A stretch of 64,000 bases of DNA from Burkholderiales bacterium (GTDB lineage Bacteria; Pseudomonadota; Gammaproteobacteria; Burkholderiales; Burkholderiaceae_E): assembly GCA_026399835.1 (NCBI GenBank), contig JAPLQE010000084.1, positions 1 through 64,000 of the forward strand, read 5' to 3'. A program made the translations under genes and the position numbers. The notes beneath the pieces are model-generated. The model was not told where the DNA came from. It was given only the letters and a program-made list of their open reading frames with translations, and did not search any database. Shown one piece after another: positions 16,605-25,199 of the stretch (position 1 is the stretch's first letter; each line of letters opens with the position of its first letter).

Positions 16605-18482
16605 TCAGTCCAGCCGGTAGCCGTCGGCCGGCAGCCGCCGCCAGCTGCCGTCGCCGGGCAGCTCGAGCACGTCGGCGTGGAAGCGCACGACGCCCGGCCG
16701 GTGGCTGACGCTCACCGGCGTCGTCCGCGTCAGGGCGAGCGCGCGGTACAGATGCTCTTCGTTGGCCGCGTCGAGCGCGCTGGTCGCCTCGTCGAGCATC
16801 GCGTAGCGCGGCTCGGCGAGCAGCACCCGGGCGAACGCCAGCCGCTGCTGCTCGCCGATCGAGAGCACCCGGGCCCAGTCGTGCTCGGCGGCGAGCCCGC
16901 CCGATCGCTCGGCGAGCTCGCCGAGGTTCACGCGGGCGAGCAGCGCATGCAGCGCGGCGTCGTCGATCGGACGGCCCCGGTCCGGATACAGCAGCTGGTC
17001 GCGCAGCGTGCCGAGCGCCATGTACGGCTGCTGCGGCAGGAACATCAGCTGCTCGGGTCCGGGCCGCTCGATGCCCCCGCTGCCTGCGGTCCACAGCCCC
17101 GCCACCGCGCGCAGCAGCGAGCTCTTGCCGCCGCCGCTGCCCCCCGCGATCAGCAGCCCGCGGCCCGGCTCGACGGCGAGCGTCAGGTCGACGACCAGCG
17201 TGCGTGCGCGGTCCGGCGTCTCGAGCGTGACATGCTCGAACGCGAGCCGGTGGCCCCCTGTCGTGATGATCCGCGGGCCGTCGGACCCCGGCGACGCCGG
17301 CGGCTGCTGCCCGGCCAGGCGCGTGCCGGACCCGGCGCCTTCGGCGTGCGCATCGAGCGAGCGCGCGAAGCCGTAGAGCCGGTCCACGCCGGCCGAGAGC
17401 CGGCTCAGCCCCTCGAAGTGCTCGACGACGACCGTCATCGCCGCGAGGATCGCGGCGAACGCGCCGCCCGCCTGCACCGCGCGCCCGACCTCGAGCTCGC
17501 CCGACAGCACCCGCGAGGCGATGATGGCGCTGGGCAGGACGATGGTGAGGAAGCTGAATGCGTACTGGAACAGGTTCAGCCCGAACTGCGTGCGGATCAG
17601 CCGCCGCCAGTTCTCGAACACCGCCTCGAACCGGCCCTTGGCGCGCTCGGCCTCGTCGGCCTCGCCGTGCGACAGCGCGATCGGCTCGGCGTGCTCGCGG
17701 ATGCGCACCAGCGCGAAGCGGAAGTCCGCCTCGCGCCGCAGCTGCCGGAAGTTCAGCCCCACCAGCGGCCGGCCGAACACCGTCATCGTGACCGTGGTGC
17801 CCAGCAGCGCATAGCCGACGAGGAAGTACACCAGCGTGTGCGAGATCGACCACAGCACCGCGACGAAGGCGACGAGCTGGATCGACGCGCCGACCGCGAT
17901 CGTCAGGAAGTACAGCGACTGCTGCGTGAAGGTCGCGACATCCTCGGCGATCCGCTGGTCCGGATTGTCGATGTCGCCCGCCGGTCCGGGGGCGTAGTAG
18001 GCGCGGTCGCGCAGCCATGCGTCGACGAAGCGGTGGGTGAGCCAGCGCCGCCAGTGCAGGCCCAGCGTGTCGCGCACCCAGTAGTAGGTGGCCCAGATCG
18101 GCACCGCGACCACGAGCAGGCCCAGGGTCCACCGGATCGATGCCCAGAAGCGCGCCGCGTCGCGGGCGGCCAGCGCCGAGGTCAGCTCGCCGCTCTGGTG
18201 GACGAACTGCAGGTTGAAGGCGGTCTGTCCGAGGAGCAGCACGGCCGCCGTCACCAGCAGCACGCTCGCTCGCCAGCGTTCCTCGGAGCGCCAGTAGGGA
18301 CCCGCGATCGCCCGGAAGCGCCGCCAGCGCCGCAGGTCGAAGCGCGCGCGCTCGATGCGGCCCGCGTCGGCCGCGGCCGTTCCCGGTGCCGCGTCGATGG
18401 CGGACAATGGCGCTCGCCCACCCCGGTCAGCGGATTCCCCGATGCCCTCGTCACCCTTCGAGCCACCCGTCGATCTCGGCAT
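16605..18482 (-). CDS. ABC transporter, fused permease/ATPase (SbmA/YddA type)
   Basis: A 625-residue protein with an N-terminal transmembrane domain (about residues 65-360) containing helices such as VLLVTAAVLLLGQTAFNLQF and WRRWLTHRFVDAWLRDRAYY, a segment typical of the SbmA/BacA/YddA and peroxisomal ABCD group. The ATPase domain carries Walker A GGSGGGKSS near residue 446, a Q-loop (FLPQQPYMALGTLRD), signature LSIGEQQR and Walker B YAMLDEATSALD near 560. Relatives act in uptake or export of peptides, vitamins or acyl chains across the inner membrane. The ATG at 18482 overlaps the divergent GH84-like gene by 41 bases; a TTG at 18407 would avoid this and is a reasonable alternative start. 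Confidence 0.87.
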   Translation of the reverse strand: MPRSTGGSKGDEGIGESADRGGRAPLSAIDAAPGTAAADAGRIERARFDLRRWRRFRAIAGPYWRSEERWRASVLLVTAAVLLLGQTAFNLQFVHQSGELTSALAARDAARFWASIRWTLGLLVVAVPIWATYYWVRDTLGLHWRRWLTHRFVDAWLRDRAYYAPGPAGDIDNPDQRIAEDVATFTQQSLYFLTIAVGASIQLVAFVAVLWSISHTLVYFLVGYALLGTTVTMTVFGRPLVGLNFRQLRREADFRFALVRIREHAEPIALSHGEADEAERAKGRFEAVFENWRRLIRTQFGLNLFQYAFSFLTIVLPSAIIASRVLSGELEVGRAVQAGGAFAAILAAMTVVVEHFEGLSRLSAGVDRLYGFARSLDAHAEGAGSGTRLAGQQPPASPGSDGPRIITTGGHRLAFEHVTLETPDRARTLVVDLTLAVEPGRGLLIAGGSGGGKSSLLRAVAGLWTAGSGGIERPGPEQLMFLPQQPYMALGTLRDQLLYPDRGRPIDDAALHALLARVNLGELAERSGGLAAEHDWARVLSIGEQQRLAFARVLLAEPRYAMLDEATSALDAANEEHLYRALALTRTTPVSVSHRPGVVRFHADVLELPGDGSWRRLPADGYRLD

Positions 18483-19536
18483 CGTCGAAGGCTACTACGG
18501 CCGCCCCTGGCGCTGGAGCGAGCGCGAGCGCGTCGTCTCGCGCATCGCGCCGGCCGGCTACCGGTTCTTCCTGTACGCGCCCAAGGCCGCGACCGCGCTG
18601 CGCCGGCGCTGGCGCGAGCCGATGACCGCCGACGAGCTCGCGCCGATGGCGGCCTTCGCCCGGCACTGCCGCGCGCTCGGCGTGCGCTTCGGCGTCGGCC
18701 TGAGCCCGAGCGAGTTCGATGCGACGCCGGGCGCCGCCGACTGGGCGCACCTGGCCGCGCGCATCGCGGTCCTCGACGATGCGGTCGGACTGGATGCGCT
18801 CGCGCTGCTGTTCGACGACATCCGTGGCGACGATCCGACGCTGGCCGATCGCCAGGCCGCGATCGTCGCGTTCGCCTCGGAGCGCACGCGCGCGCACCGG
18901 CTCTACGCGTGCCCGAGCTACTACTCCGACGATCCGGTGCTGGACCGGGTCTTCGGCGCGCGTCCACCCGATTACCTCGAGCGCCTCGGCCGCCTGCTCG
19001 ATCCGGCGATCGGCGTGTTCTGGACCGGCGAGGAGGTCTGCTCGCGCGAGTACGGCGCGGCCCACCTCGAGCGGGTCGCGGCCACGCTGCGGCGCGCGCC
19101 GGTGCTGTGGGACAACTATCCGGTCAACGACGGACAGCGGATGTCGCAGTGCCTGCACCTGCGCGGCGTCACCGGCCGGCCCGCGTCGAACGCAGGGCTG
19201 ATCGCGGGCCATGCGGTCAATCCTGCCCTGCAGCCCGAGCTGGGCTGCATCCCGCTGCTCACGCTGGCCGAGCGCTACCGGGTCGGTGACGCGGCGTATG
19301 CCTACGGCGACGCGTTCGCGCGGGCCTGCGCCGAGGTGCTCGGCGACGAGGGCCTGGCGCGCGCGGTGCGCGGCGACCTCATCTGGCTGCAGGACACCGG
19401 CCTGGACCGGCTGGGCGAACTCGCGCCCACGCTGCGCGCGAAGTACGCGGCCTTCGACCATCCGGCCGCGCGCGAGCTCGTCGACTGGCTGGACGGCGGC
19501 TGGCGGATCACCGACGAGATCGTCCGCACGCAGTAG
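18442..19536 (+). CDS. GH84-like beta-N-acetylglucosaminidase domain protein
   Basis: A 364-residue protein that begins almost at once with LGIVEGYYGRPWRW, the hallmark opening of the GH84/O-GlcNAcase catalytic barrel, followed by FFLYAPKA. The paired Asp of the substrate-assisted mechanism are at residues 125-126 in ALLFDDI. Later conserved pieces include YACPSYYSDDPVLD, VFWTGEEVCSREY and LWDNYPVNDG. No signal peptide is present, so it is probably cytoplasmic, where it could trim GlcNAc-containing material such as recycled wall sugars. The start at 18442 fits the domain boundary. The neighbouring ABC gene overlaps its 5' end on the other strand. Confidence 0.88.
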   Translation: MPSSPFEPPVDLGIVEGYYGRPWRWSERERVVSRIAPAGYRFFLYAPKAATALRRRWREPMTADELAPMAAFARHCRALGVRFGVGLSPSEFDATPGAADWAHLAARIAVLDDAVGLDALALLFDDIRGDDPTLADRQAAIVAFASERTRAHRLYACPSYYSDDPVLDRVFGARPPDYLERLGRLLDPAIGVFWTGEEVCSREYGAAHLERVAATLRRAPVLWDNYPVNDGQRMSQCLHLRGVTGRPASNAGLIAGHAVNPALQPELGCIPLLTLAERYRVGDAAYAYGDAFARACAEVLGDEGLARAVRGDLIWLQDTGLDRLGELAPTLRAKYAAFDHPAARELVDWLDGGWRITDEIVRTQ

Positions 19537-19547
19537 GCGGGGGCCGA

Positions 19548-19568
19548 GGTCAAGCGGCCGGCTTGACC
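19548..19568. terminator. Hairpin between convergent GH84-like and methyltransferase genes
   Basis: GGTCAAGC and GCTTGACC form a perfect 8-bp stem with a 5-base loop just after the GH84-like stop and spanning the stop codon of the convergent methyltransferase gene. There is no T-tract on either side, so it is only a candidate bidirectional terminator. Confidence 0.4.
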
Positions 19569-20230
19569 CAGGTGAACACGCGCATCGGCGGGATGTTCCA
19601 GGCCTCCCACTCGAACTTGGCCGTGCCCAGGTGCGGCGAGGTGAACTCGGCGACCCGCGGCCGCACCTGGTAGGCGACGAAGCGCCCGCCGGGGGCGAGC
19701 ACCGCGGACACCGCGGCGGCGATGCGTTCGCCCACGTCCTGCGGCATCGTCGAGAACGGGATGCCCGAGACGATGGCGTCGGGCGCCGGCAGGCGCCGCG
19801 TGGCGAGCAGCTCGGCGATGCGCTCGGCGCTCGCGTTCTCGGCGAAGTGGCGCGGATCCCGTGCGGTGCGGGCGAGCCGGGCGTGGAAGACCGGGTCGAG
19901 CTCGATGCTCAGCAGCCGGGCCTGCGGGCTCATCGCCTTGAGGAATGCGCGCGTCGTGCCGCCGGTGCCCGGGCCGAGCTCGACCACGGTGCGCGCCTCG
20001 GCGATGCGCGCGTTGTTCACCAGCCGGCGCTCGAGGCGGTGCGAGCTCGGCACGACGGAGCCCACGCCCGAGGGGTCGCGCACGAAGCCCATCAGGAAGG
20101 CCAGGCGATCGCCGGTGCCGCTCGCGGCGGGCGGCGCGTCCTGCGAGATCGGCAGGTCGCCGAGGTCGTCGTCCATCGGGCTCACGGCGGCGCGGGCGGC
20201 GGGCGTGCGGTCGTTGCGGGCATTCGGCAT
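19550..20230 (-). CDS. Class I methyltransferase, phospholipid N-methyltransferase-like
   Basis: A 226-residue soluble protein. After an unstructured acidic lead, the region FLMGFVRDPSGVGSVVPSS precedes motif I VVELGPGTGGTTRAFL, then LSIELDP (acidic loop binding SAM) and DAIVSGIPFSTMP as motif IV. This set and order match the Rhodobacter-type PmtA group and the related rRNA adenine dimethylase-like family, which methylate phosphatidylethanolamine at the membrane. The C-terminus (IPPMRVFTWVKP) is also typical. Lipid methylation is an inference from that similarity. The ATG at 20230 was taken as start, with MDDDLGD further in as an alternative. Confidence 0.82.
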   Translation of the reverse strand: MPNARNDRTPAARAAVSPMDDDLGDLPISQDAPPAASGTGDRLAFLMGFVRDPSGVGSVVPSSHRLERRLVNNARIAEARTVVELGPGTGGTTRAFLKAMSPQARLLSIELDPVFHARLARTARDPRHFAENASAERIAELLATRRLPAPDAIVSGIPFSTMPQDVGERIAAAVSAVLAPGGRFVAYQVRPRVAEFTSPHLGTAKFEWEAWNIPPMRVFTWVKPAA

Positions 20231-20372
20231 CGGGGTCCCCGTTGATCGTTCTGTGTGGTCGGGCACCAGCAAGCATAGCGCCCGCCGGTACTGCAATTCG
20301 TCGCGACCGTGCGGCCCGGTCGGGTCAAGGGCGGCGAGGGGTCGCTCGTGCGGCCCTCGGCGCGCGGTCTCC

Positions 20373-22112
20373 TCAGCGTGCGGCGGGCTCGATCTCGCCG
20401 TCGTCGTCGGCGCCGGCCGGCGCGCCCAGCGGGTCGCGCGGGGCGAGCCGGTGTCGCAGCACCCGGTCGGCCAGCCGGCCGCGGTACGGCAGCCCGGCCT
20501 GGCGCGCCTCCCAGAGCAGCGCGGCCATCGTGGTCACGTTGTACAGCGCCGACGCGGCCTGGCGGGCGAGCTCGGCGCGGTCCGCGGCGGCCGCGTCGGC
20601 GGCGAGCGCGAACGCCCGGTCGACCACCTCGGCCTGCAGCGCGGCCGTCGCGGCGGGGCAGGGCTCGCCCTCGGCCAGCAGGGCGTCGACGTGCGCGCGC
20701 AGCGCCGGCAGCGCACCGTCGCGCCTGACCGCACGCAGCACGTCGAGGGCGACGATGTTGCTGGTGCCCTCCCAGATGGAGCCCAGGTGCGCATCGCGCA
20801 GCAGGCGGGCGTCGCTCCATTCCTCGATGTAGCCGCAGCCGCCGCGCACCTCCATCGCGTCGCCGGTGACGACGCGGGCATCGCGGCACGCGCGGAACTT
20901 GATCAGCGGCGTCATGATCCGCGCGAGCGTGGCGGCCTCGCCGCCGTCGCGGTCGGCGCGCTCGAGCGCGGCCGCGGTCTGGAACACCATCGTGCGGGCC
21001 TGCTCGGTGCGCAGCGCCATCTTCGCGAGCTGACGGCGCATCAAGGGCATCTCGGCCAGCGGCCGGCCGAATGCGACGCGGTGACGCGCGACGTGCAGCG
21101 CCTCGGTGAGCGCGCGGCGCATCAGGCCGGCGGCGCGCACGCCGTTCGACAGCCGCGAGTTGTTGACCATGTCGGCCATCTGCTGGAAGCCGCGGCCACG
21201 CTCGCCGACGAGCCACGCGAGCGCACCCTCGAGCCGGATCTCGCCGCTGGCCATGGAGCGGGTGCCGAGCTTGTCCTTCAGGCGCAGGATCCGGTAGGCG
21301 TTCGACGTGCCGTCGGGCCGCGTGCGCGGCAGCAGGAACAGCGACACGCCCTTGAGTCCGGGGTGCGTGTCCGGCGGCTCGCTGCGCGCCAGCACCATCG
21401 CGAAGCCGGCGTCCGGATTCGAGCAGAACCACTTGTCGCCCTGCAGCGCCCAGCCGCCGTCGCCGTCCTGGCGGGCCAGCGTGGCCGTGCCGGCGACGTC
21501 CGAGCCCGCGCCCTGCTCGGTCATGAACATCGCGCCCTGGTGGAGCGCGTCGAGGTCGGTCGCGGTCACCAGGGGCAGCACGCGCTCGACGAGCGCCGGA
21601 TCGCCGTAGCGGCGCAGCGTCCGCGCGAGGGAGTCGGTCATCGACACCGGGCAGCACAGGCCGAACTCGGCCTGCACCAGCAGGTAGGTCAGAGCGTATT
21701 TCGCCGACGCCGGCATCGGCGCGTCCCAGCCGAGCACGCCCGCGCGGTGCGACATCGCGGCCAGCCCGAAGTCGCAGAAGGCGACGCGCTCGAGCTCGAC
21801 GTAGGCCGGGTGCTTGACCACGCGGCGCTCGTCGGCGCCGCGCCGCGTGCGCACCGACAGGGTCGGAGGATGCTTGTCGGCGGTCGAGGCCAGCTCGTCG
21901 AGCGGGCCGCCGGCGAGCGCGCCGAGCCGCTCCAGATGCGGACGCAGGTGCTCGAACAGCGGCCGCGGCAGGTACAGGCCGAACAGCGCGTCGGCCATCG
22001 GGTCGGCGCGGTACAGGTTCAGGCCGCGCGCATCGGGGATGGCGTCGGCGCCGGTCCGGCCGGCGAGCGCCTCGGGGCGGATCCCGAGCCCGTCGGGGCG
22101 AGTCCTCTCCAT
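20373..22112 (-). CDS. Acyl-CoA dehydrogenase, AidB-like/isovaleryl type
   Basis: A 579-residue flavoprotein, longer than the usual 380-400, with the extended N-terminus of AidB-like members (PMADALFGLYLPRPLFEHL). Typical elements are MFMTEQGAGSDVAGT (FAD and substrate loop), GDKWFCSNPDAG, a middle beta domain and the C-terminal helices with GGCGYIEEWSDARLLRDAHL and WEGTSNIVALDVLRAV. It would oxidise an acyl-CoA in the cytoplasm, or act as an AidB-like flavoprotein. It ends in an acidic tail. The gene is 22 bases downstream of the Bug binding protein gene, in an apparent operon with it and the broken hydratase gene. Confidence 0.9.
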   Translation of the reverse strand: MERTRPDGLGIRPEALAGRTGADAIPDARGLNLYRADPMADALFGLYLPRPLFEHLRPHLERLGALAGGPLDELASTADKHPPTLSVRTRRGADERRVVKHPAYVELERVAFCDFGLAAMSHRAGVLGWDAPMPASAKYALTYLLVQAEFGLCCPVSMTDSLARTLRRYGDPALVERVLPLVTATDLDALHQGAMFMTEQGAGSDVAGTATLARQDGDGGWALQGDKWFCSNPDAGFAMVLARSEPPDTHPGLKGVSLFLLPRTRPDGTSNAYRILRLKDKLGTRSMASGEIRLEGALAWLVGERGRGFQQMADMVNNSRLSNGVRAAGLMRRALTEALHVARHRVAFGRPLAEMPLMRRQLAKMALRTEQARTMVFQTAAALERADRDGGEAATLARIMTPLIKFRACRDARVVTGDAMEVRGGCGYIEEWSDARLLRDAHLGSIWEGTSNIVALDVLRAVRRDGALPALRAHVDALLAEGEPCPAATAALQAEVVDRAFALAADAAAADRAELARQAASALYNVTTMAALLWEARQAGLPYRGRLADRVLRHRLAPRDPLGAPAGADDDGEIEPAAR

Positions 22113-22134
22113 CTGCCGGCTCCGTCGGCCCGAG

Positions 22135-23127
22135 TTAGTCGACCTTCGCGCCCGAGGCCCGCACGATCGGCCCCCAGCGGTCGCGGTCCTCGCGGATCAC
22201 GCGGGCGAACTCGTCGGGCGTGCTCGTCCACAGCTCGAAGCCGGCCGCCGAGATCCGCTGGCGCATTTCCGCCGAGCGCATGCCGACGATCAGCGACTCG
22301 TTGAGCTTCTGCACCACCGGCTTCGGGATGCCCGTCGGGCCGACGATGCCGAACCACAGGTCGCTGCCGGCCTCGGAGAACCCCTTGACGCCGGACTCGG
22401 CCATCGTCGGCACGGCCGCCGCGTACGGCGAGCGCCGCTCGCTGGTGACCGCGAGCGCCTTGACGCGGCCGGACTGCGCCGAGGGCATCGCGGTGATCAG
22501 GATGTCGAACATGAAGGTGATGTTGCCGGCGATCACGTCGGCGAGCGCCGGTGCGCTGCCGCGGTACGGCACGTGCTGCATCGGCGCGCCGGTGACCATC
22601 TTCAGCACCTCGCCCGACAGGTGGTTCGACGAGCCGTTGCCGGCCGAGCCGAAGGTGACCTTGTCGGGGTTGGCCTTCGCGTAGGCGACCAGGTCGCCGA
22701 CGCTGTCGATGCCGAGCTTCGGGTTCACCACCAGCACGTTCACGTAGCGCACCGCGAGCGTGAGCGGCGTGAAGTCGCGGCTGGTGTCGTGCGGCAGGCG
22801 GGTGCCGTAGAGGTGCGGGTTGATCGCGTGCGTGCCGGTGGTGGCCAGCCCGATCGTGTAGCCGTCCGGGGCGGCGCGCGCGACGCGCTCCATGCCGATG
22901 GAGGCGCCCGCGCCCGGCACGTTCTCGACGATCACCGGCTGGCCGACGACCTCGGACAGCTTCTGCGCGGCGCCGCGCGAGAAGCCGTCGGTGGGACCGC
23001 CGGGCGGGAAGGGCACGATCCAGCGGATGGGCTTGCCCGGGAATGCCTGCGCCGCCGCGGAACGCGGCTGCAGGAGGGCGGGCGCCGCGGCCACGGCCGC
23101 GAGCGCGCCGACGATGCGTCGTCGCAT
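22135..23127 (-). CDS. Bug-family tripartite tricarboxylate transporter binding protein
   Basis: A 330-residue periplasmic protein with an Arg-rich signal peptide (MRRRIVGALAAVAAAP, cleavage near SAAAQA). The mature start FPGKPIRWIVPFPPGGPTDG and the loop NVPGAGASIGMERVARAAPDG are diagnostic for Bug proteins, which bind small carboxylates and are strongly expanded in Burkholderiales. Later AGNITFMFDILITAMP and the C-terminal FARVIREDRDRWGPIVR also fit. No TctA/TctB membrane genes are present nearby, so this is an orphan receptor that may share a transporter encoded elsewhere or act as a sensor. Its context is acyl-CoA catabolism. Confidence 0.93.
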   Translation of the reverse strand: MRRRIVGALAAVAAAPALLQPRSAAAQAFPGKPIRWIVPFPPGGPTDGFSRGAAQKLSEVVGQPVIVENVPGAGASIGMERVARAAPDGYTIGLATTGTHAINPHLYGTRLPHDTSRDFTPLTLAVRYVNVLVVNPKLGIDSVGDLVAYAKANPDKVTFGSAGNGSSNHLSGEVLKMVTGAPMQHVPYRGSAPALADVIAGNITFMFDILITAMPSAQSGRVKALAVTSERRSPYAAAVPTMAESGVKGFSEAGSDLWFGIVGPTGIPKPVVQKLNESLIVGMRSAEMRQRISAAGFELWTSTPDEFARVIREDRDRWGPIVRASGAKVD

Positions 23128-23183
23128 GGGTGTCTCCCCCGTCCTTCTCTTTCTGGTGCGTGAGCGTAGCACGCACCCGGTGC

Positions 23184-23917
23184 TCACTCGAACGGCAGCT
23201 CGTCCCACCACGGGAAGAAGTCGGGCAGGTCGGCCGAGACGCGATCGGGGAACTTCGCCGGGCGCTTCTCGAGGAAGGCGCCCACGCCCTCGCGCACGTC
23301 GGCCGAGCGTCCGCGCGACTGGATCGCGCGGCTGTCGACGCGGTGCGCGCGCATCGGATCGTCGGCGCCCGCCATCCGCCACAGCATCTGGCGGGCCAGC
23401 GTGACCGCGACCGGCGCGGTGTGGTCGGCGATCTCGCGGGCGAGCGCGCGTGCAGCCGGCAGCAGCTCGTCGGGGGCGTGCACCGAGCGCACCAGCCGCT
23501 CGCGATGCGCCTCCTGCGCGTCGAACACCCGGCCGGTGTAGCACCATTCGAGCGCGGTCTGGATGCCGACCAGCCGCGGCAGGAACCAGCTCGACGCCGC
23601 CTCGGGCGTGATGCCGCGCCGCACGAAGCCGAAGCGCGCGGCGCTCGAGGCCATCCGGATGTCCATCGCGAGCTGCATCGTGACGCCGATGCCGACCGCC
23701 GCGCCGTTGATCGCGCCGATCACCGGCTTGAGGCTGCGGAAGATGCGCAGCGTCACCATGCCGCCGCCGTCGCGGTAGACGTCGCCGACCCGGACCGCCT
23801 CGCGCGCCTCGTCGCGGCGCTCCGCGTAGTCGACATCTTCTCGGGACGGTTCAGCGTGATCGTCGCCACGCCGTCCTCGACGGCGTAGAGCAGGGTCTCG
23901 AAGCTGCGCTCGGTCAT
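23184..23917 (-). pseudogene. Enoyl-CoA hydratase/isomerase family gene with internal deletion and frameshift
   Basis: The gene starts at 23917 with MTERSFETLLYAVEDGVATI and runs to LNRPEKM in one frame. Two bases later the remaining protein continues in another frame from DYAERRDEA, through SLKPVIGAINGAAVGIGVTM, GFVRRGITPEAASSWFLPR and on to FFPWWDELPFE. Crotonases of this subgroup have about 40 residues between these points, including the FCAGAD peptide that supplies half of the oxyanion hole. The junction at about 23833 therefore removes that part and breaks the frame, so no full protein can be made. The second half is well conserved, suggesting a recent event or an assembly collapse. It lies upstream of the Bug and acyl-CoA dehydrogenase genes. 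Confidence 0.8.
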
Positions 23918-24047
23918 GGGGGGGGGCTCCGGTTGTCCGCGTGGGGGCGGCACCGATTATCGCGGCGCCGGTGGGCCGCGCGTGCCGGAATCGGGGACAA
24001 TCCCGGGCGTGGCCGTGATGCCGGGCCACCTTCGGCAGGAGACTCCG

Positions 24048-24452
24048 ATGCGTGCGGCCGCTTGCGCCGGCAGCCTCTACTTCGCGCTCGTCTTCGCGCT
24101 GGCCTTCGCGCTCGGTGCACTGCGCGTGACCACGCTCGTCCCGCTGCTCGGCGAGCTCGGCGCCGTCGCCCTGGAGGTACCGGTGGTGCTGGCGGCCTCG
24201 TGGTCGGCCAGTGCGTGGCTGACCCGCTCGTTCCGCGTGCCGCGCACCAGCGTCGCGCGCCTCGCGATGGGCGGCCTGGCGCTGGTGCTGCTGGCGGTGG
24301 CCGAGCTGACGCTGGGCACGCTGCTCTTCGGGCGCGGCGCGGCGGCGCAGCTCGCCGCGCTGCGCACGCCCCCCGGGGTGATCGGCCTGGTCGGGCAGAT
24401 CGGATTCGGACTGGTTCCGTTCATCCAGCTACAGTGGGTGCTGCGCCGCTGA
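24048..24452 (+). CDS. Four-helix integral membrane protein, unknown
   Basis: A 134-residue protein with four hydrophobic helices (about residues 5-28, 32-52, 73-92 and 107-128) and very short loops, so most of the chain is embedded in the inner membrane. No conserved motif was recognised; Pro, Arg and Ser in the second loop (SFRVPRTSVAR) would face the cytoplasm. The ATG at 24048 begins the first helix and has the purine-rich stretch CAGGAGA 5-11 bases upstream. It is divergent from the broken hydratase gene and precedes the second hydratase gene by 44 bases, but its role in acyl-CoA metabolism is unproven. Confidence 0.7.
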   Translation: MRAAACAGSLYFALVFALAFALGALRVTTLVPLLGELGAVALEVPVVLAASWSASAWLTRSFRVPRTSVARLAMGGLALVLLAVAELTLGTLLFGRGAAAQLAALRTPPGVIGLVGQIGFGLVPFIQLQWVLRR

Positions 24453-24496
24453 GGTGCCGGTAACATCGGTCGCCGCACCAGGCGGGGAGACACGGG

Positions 24497-25162
24497 ATGG
24501 ACACCAGCGAGCCGAGCGGATTCGAGACGCTGCGCATCGAGACGCCGCGGCCGAAGACCGTCGGCACCTGGTCGGGGTTCGATGCGCCCGGCGCCGAGGG
24601 CCGCTTCGCGCACGAGCAGGAGGTCTACCTGCAGATGACGCGACGCTGGCGCGAGCTGTCGAAGCCGACGATCGCAGCCGTCCACGGGCAGTGCATCGCC
24701 GGCGGACTGATGCTCGCCTGGGCCTGCGACCTGATCGTCGCCGCCGAGGACGCGCGCTTCCGGGACCCGGTGGTCGCGATGGGCGTGCTCGGCGTCGAGT
24801 GGTTCGCGCATCCCTGGGAGCTCGGCCCGCACAAGGCCAAGGAGCTGCTCTTCCTCGCCGAGTCCTGGAGCGCCGACGAGGCCCATCGGCTCGGCATGGT
24901 CAACCGCGTGGTGCCGCGCGAGCGGCTCGACGAGACGGTGCTCGACATGGCGGTGCGGATCGCCGCGATGCCGACGCTCGCGGTGCGGCTCGCCAAGGAG
25001 GCGGTCAACCGCAGCGTCGACATCATGGGACAGTCGAATGCGATCGACGCGGCCTTCGGGCTGCACCACGTCTGCCACGCCCACAACATGCTGCGTTTCG
25101 GGCTGCCGGTCGATCCGGCTGGGCTGCCCGAGGCGCTGCGCCCGAAGCCTCCGACGGCCTGA
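24497..25162 (+). CDS. Enoyl-CoA hydratase/isomerase family protein lacking an N-terminal segment
   Basis: A 221-residue crotonase-fold protein. It begins normally (FETLRIE) but jumps to PRPKTVGTWSGFDAPGAEGR, omitting in frame about 60 residues that in relatives hold the LNRP strand and the GHDL oxyanion-hole peptide. The rest is intact: KPTIAAVHGQCIAGGLMLAWACDLIVA, VVAMGVLGVEWFAHPWELG and the helix with AKEAVNRSVDI. Relatives are about 280-290 residues. With one of two oxyanion-hole strands missing, activity is doubtful, although the frame is open and a ribosome site is present. It lies upstream of two acyl-CoA dehydrogenase genes in one apparent operon. Confidence 0.75.
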   Translation: MDTSEPSGFETLRIETPRPKTVGTWSGFDAPGAEGRFAHEQEVYLQMTRRWRELSKPTIAAVHGQCIAGGLMLAWACDLIVAAEDARFRDPVVAMGVLGVEWFAHPWELGPHKAKELLFLAESWSADEAHRLGMVNRVVPRERLDETVLDMAVRIAAMPTLAVRLAKEAVNRSVDIMGQSNAIDAAFGLHHVCHAHNMLRFGLPVDPAGLPEALRPKPPTA

Positions 25163-25199
25163 ACGCCGCGTCCCGTCAGTCTCAGCAGGAACGACACCG

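Noticed and set aside
12310-18132. Very long minus-strand open frame (about 1900 codons) across the GGDEF/EAL and ABC genes
   Set aside because: High GC removes stop codons, giving shadow frames; the translation is Arg/Gly/Ala-rich with no motifs and is antisense to a gene with clear domains.
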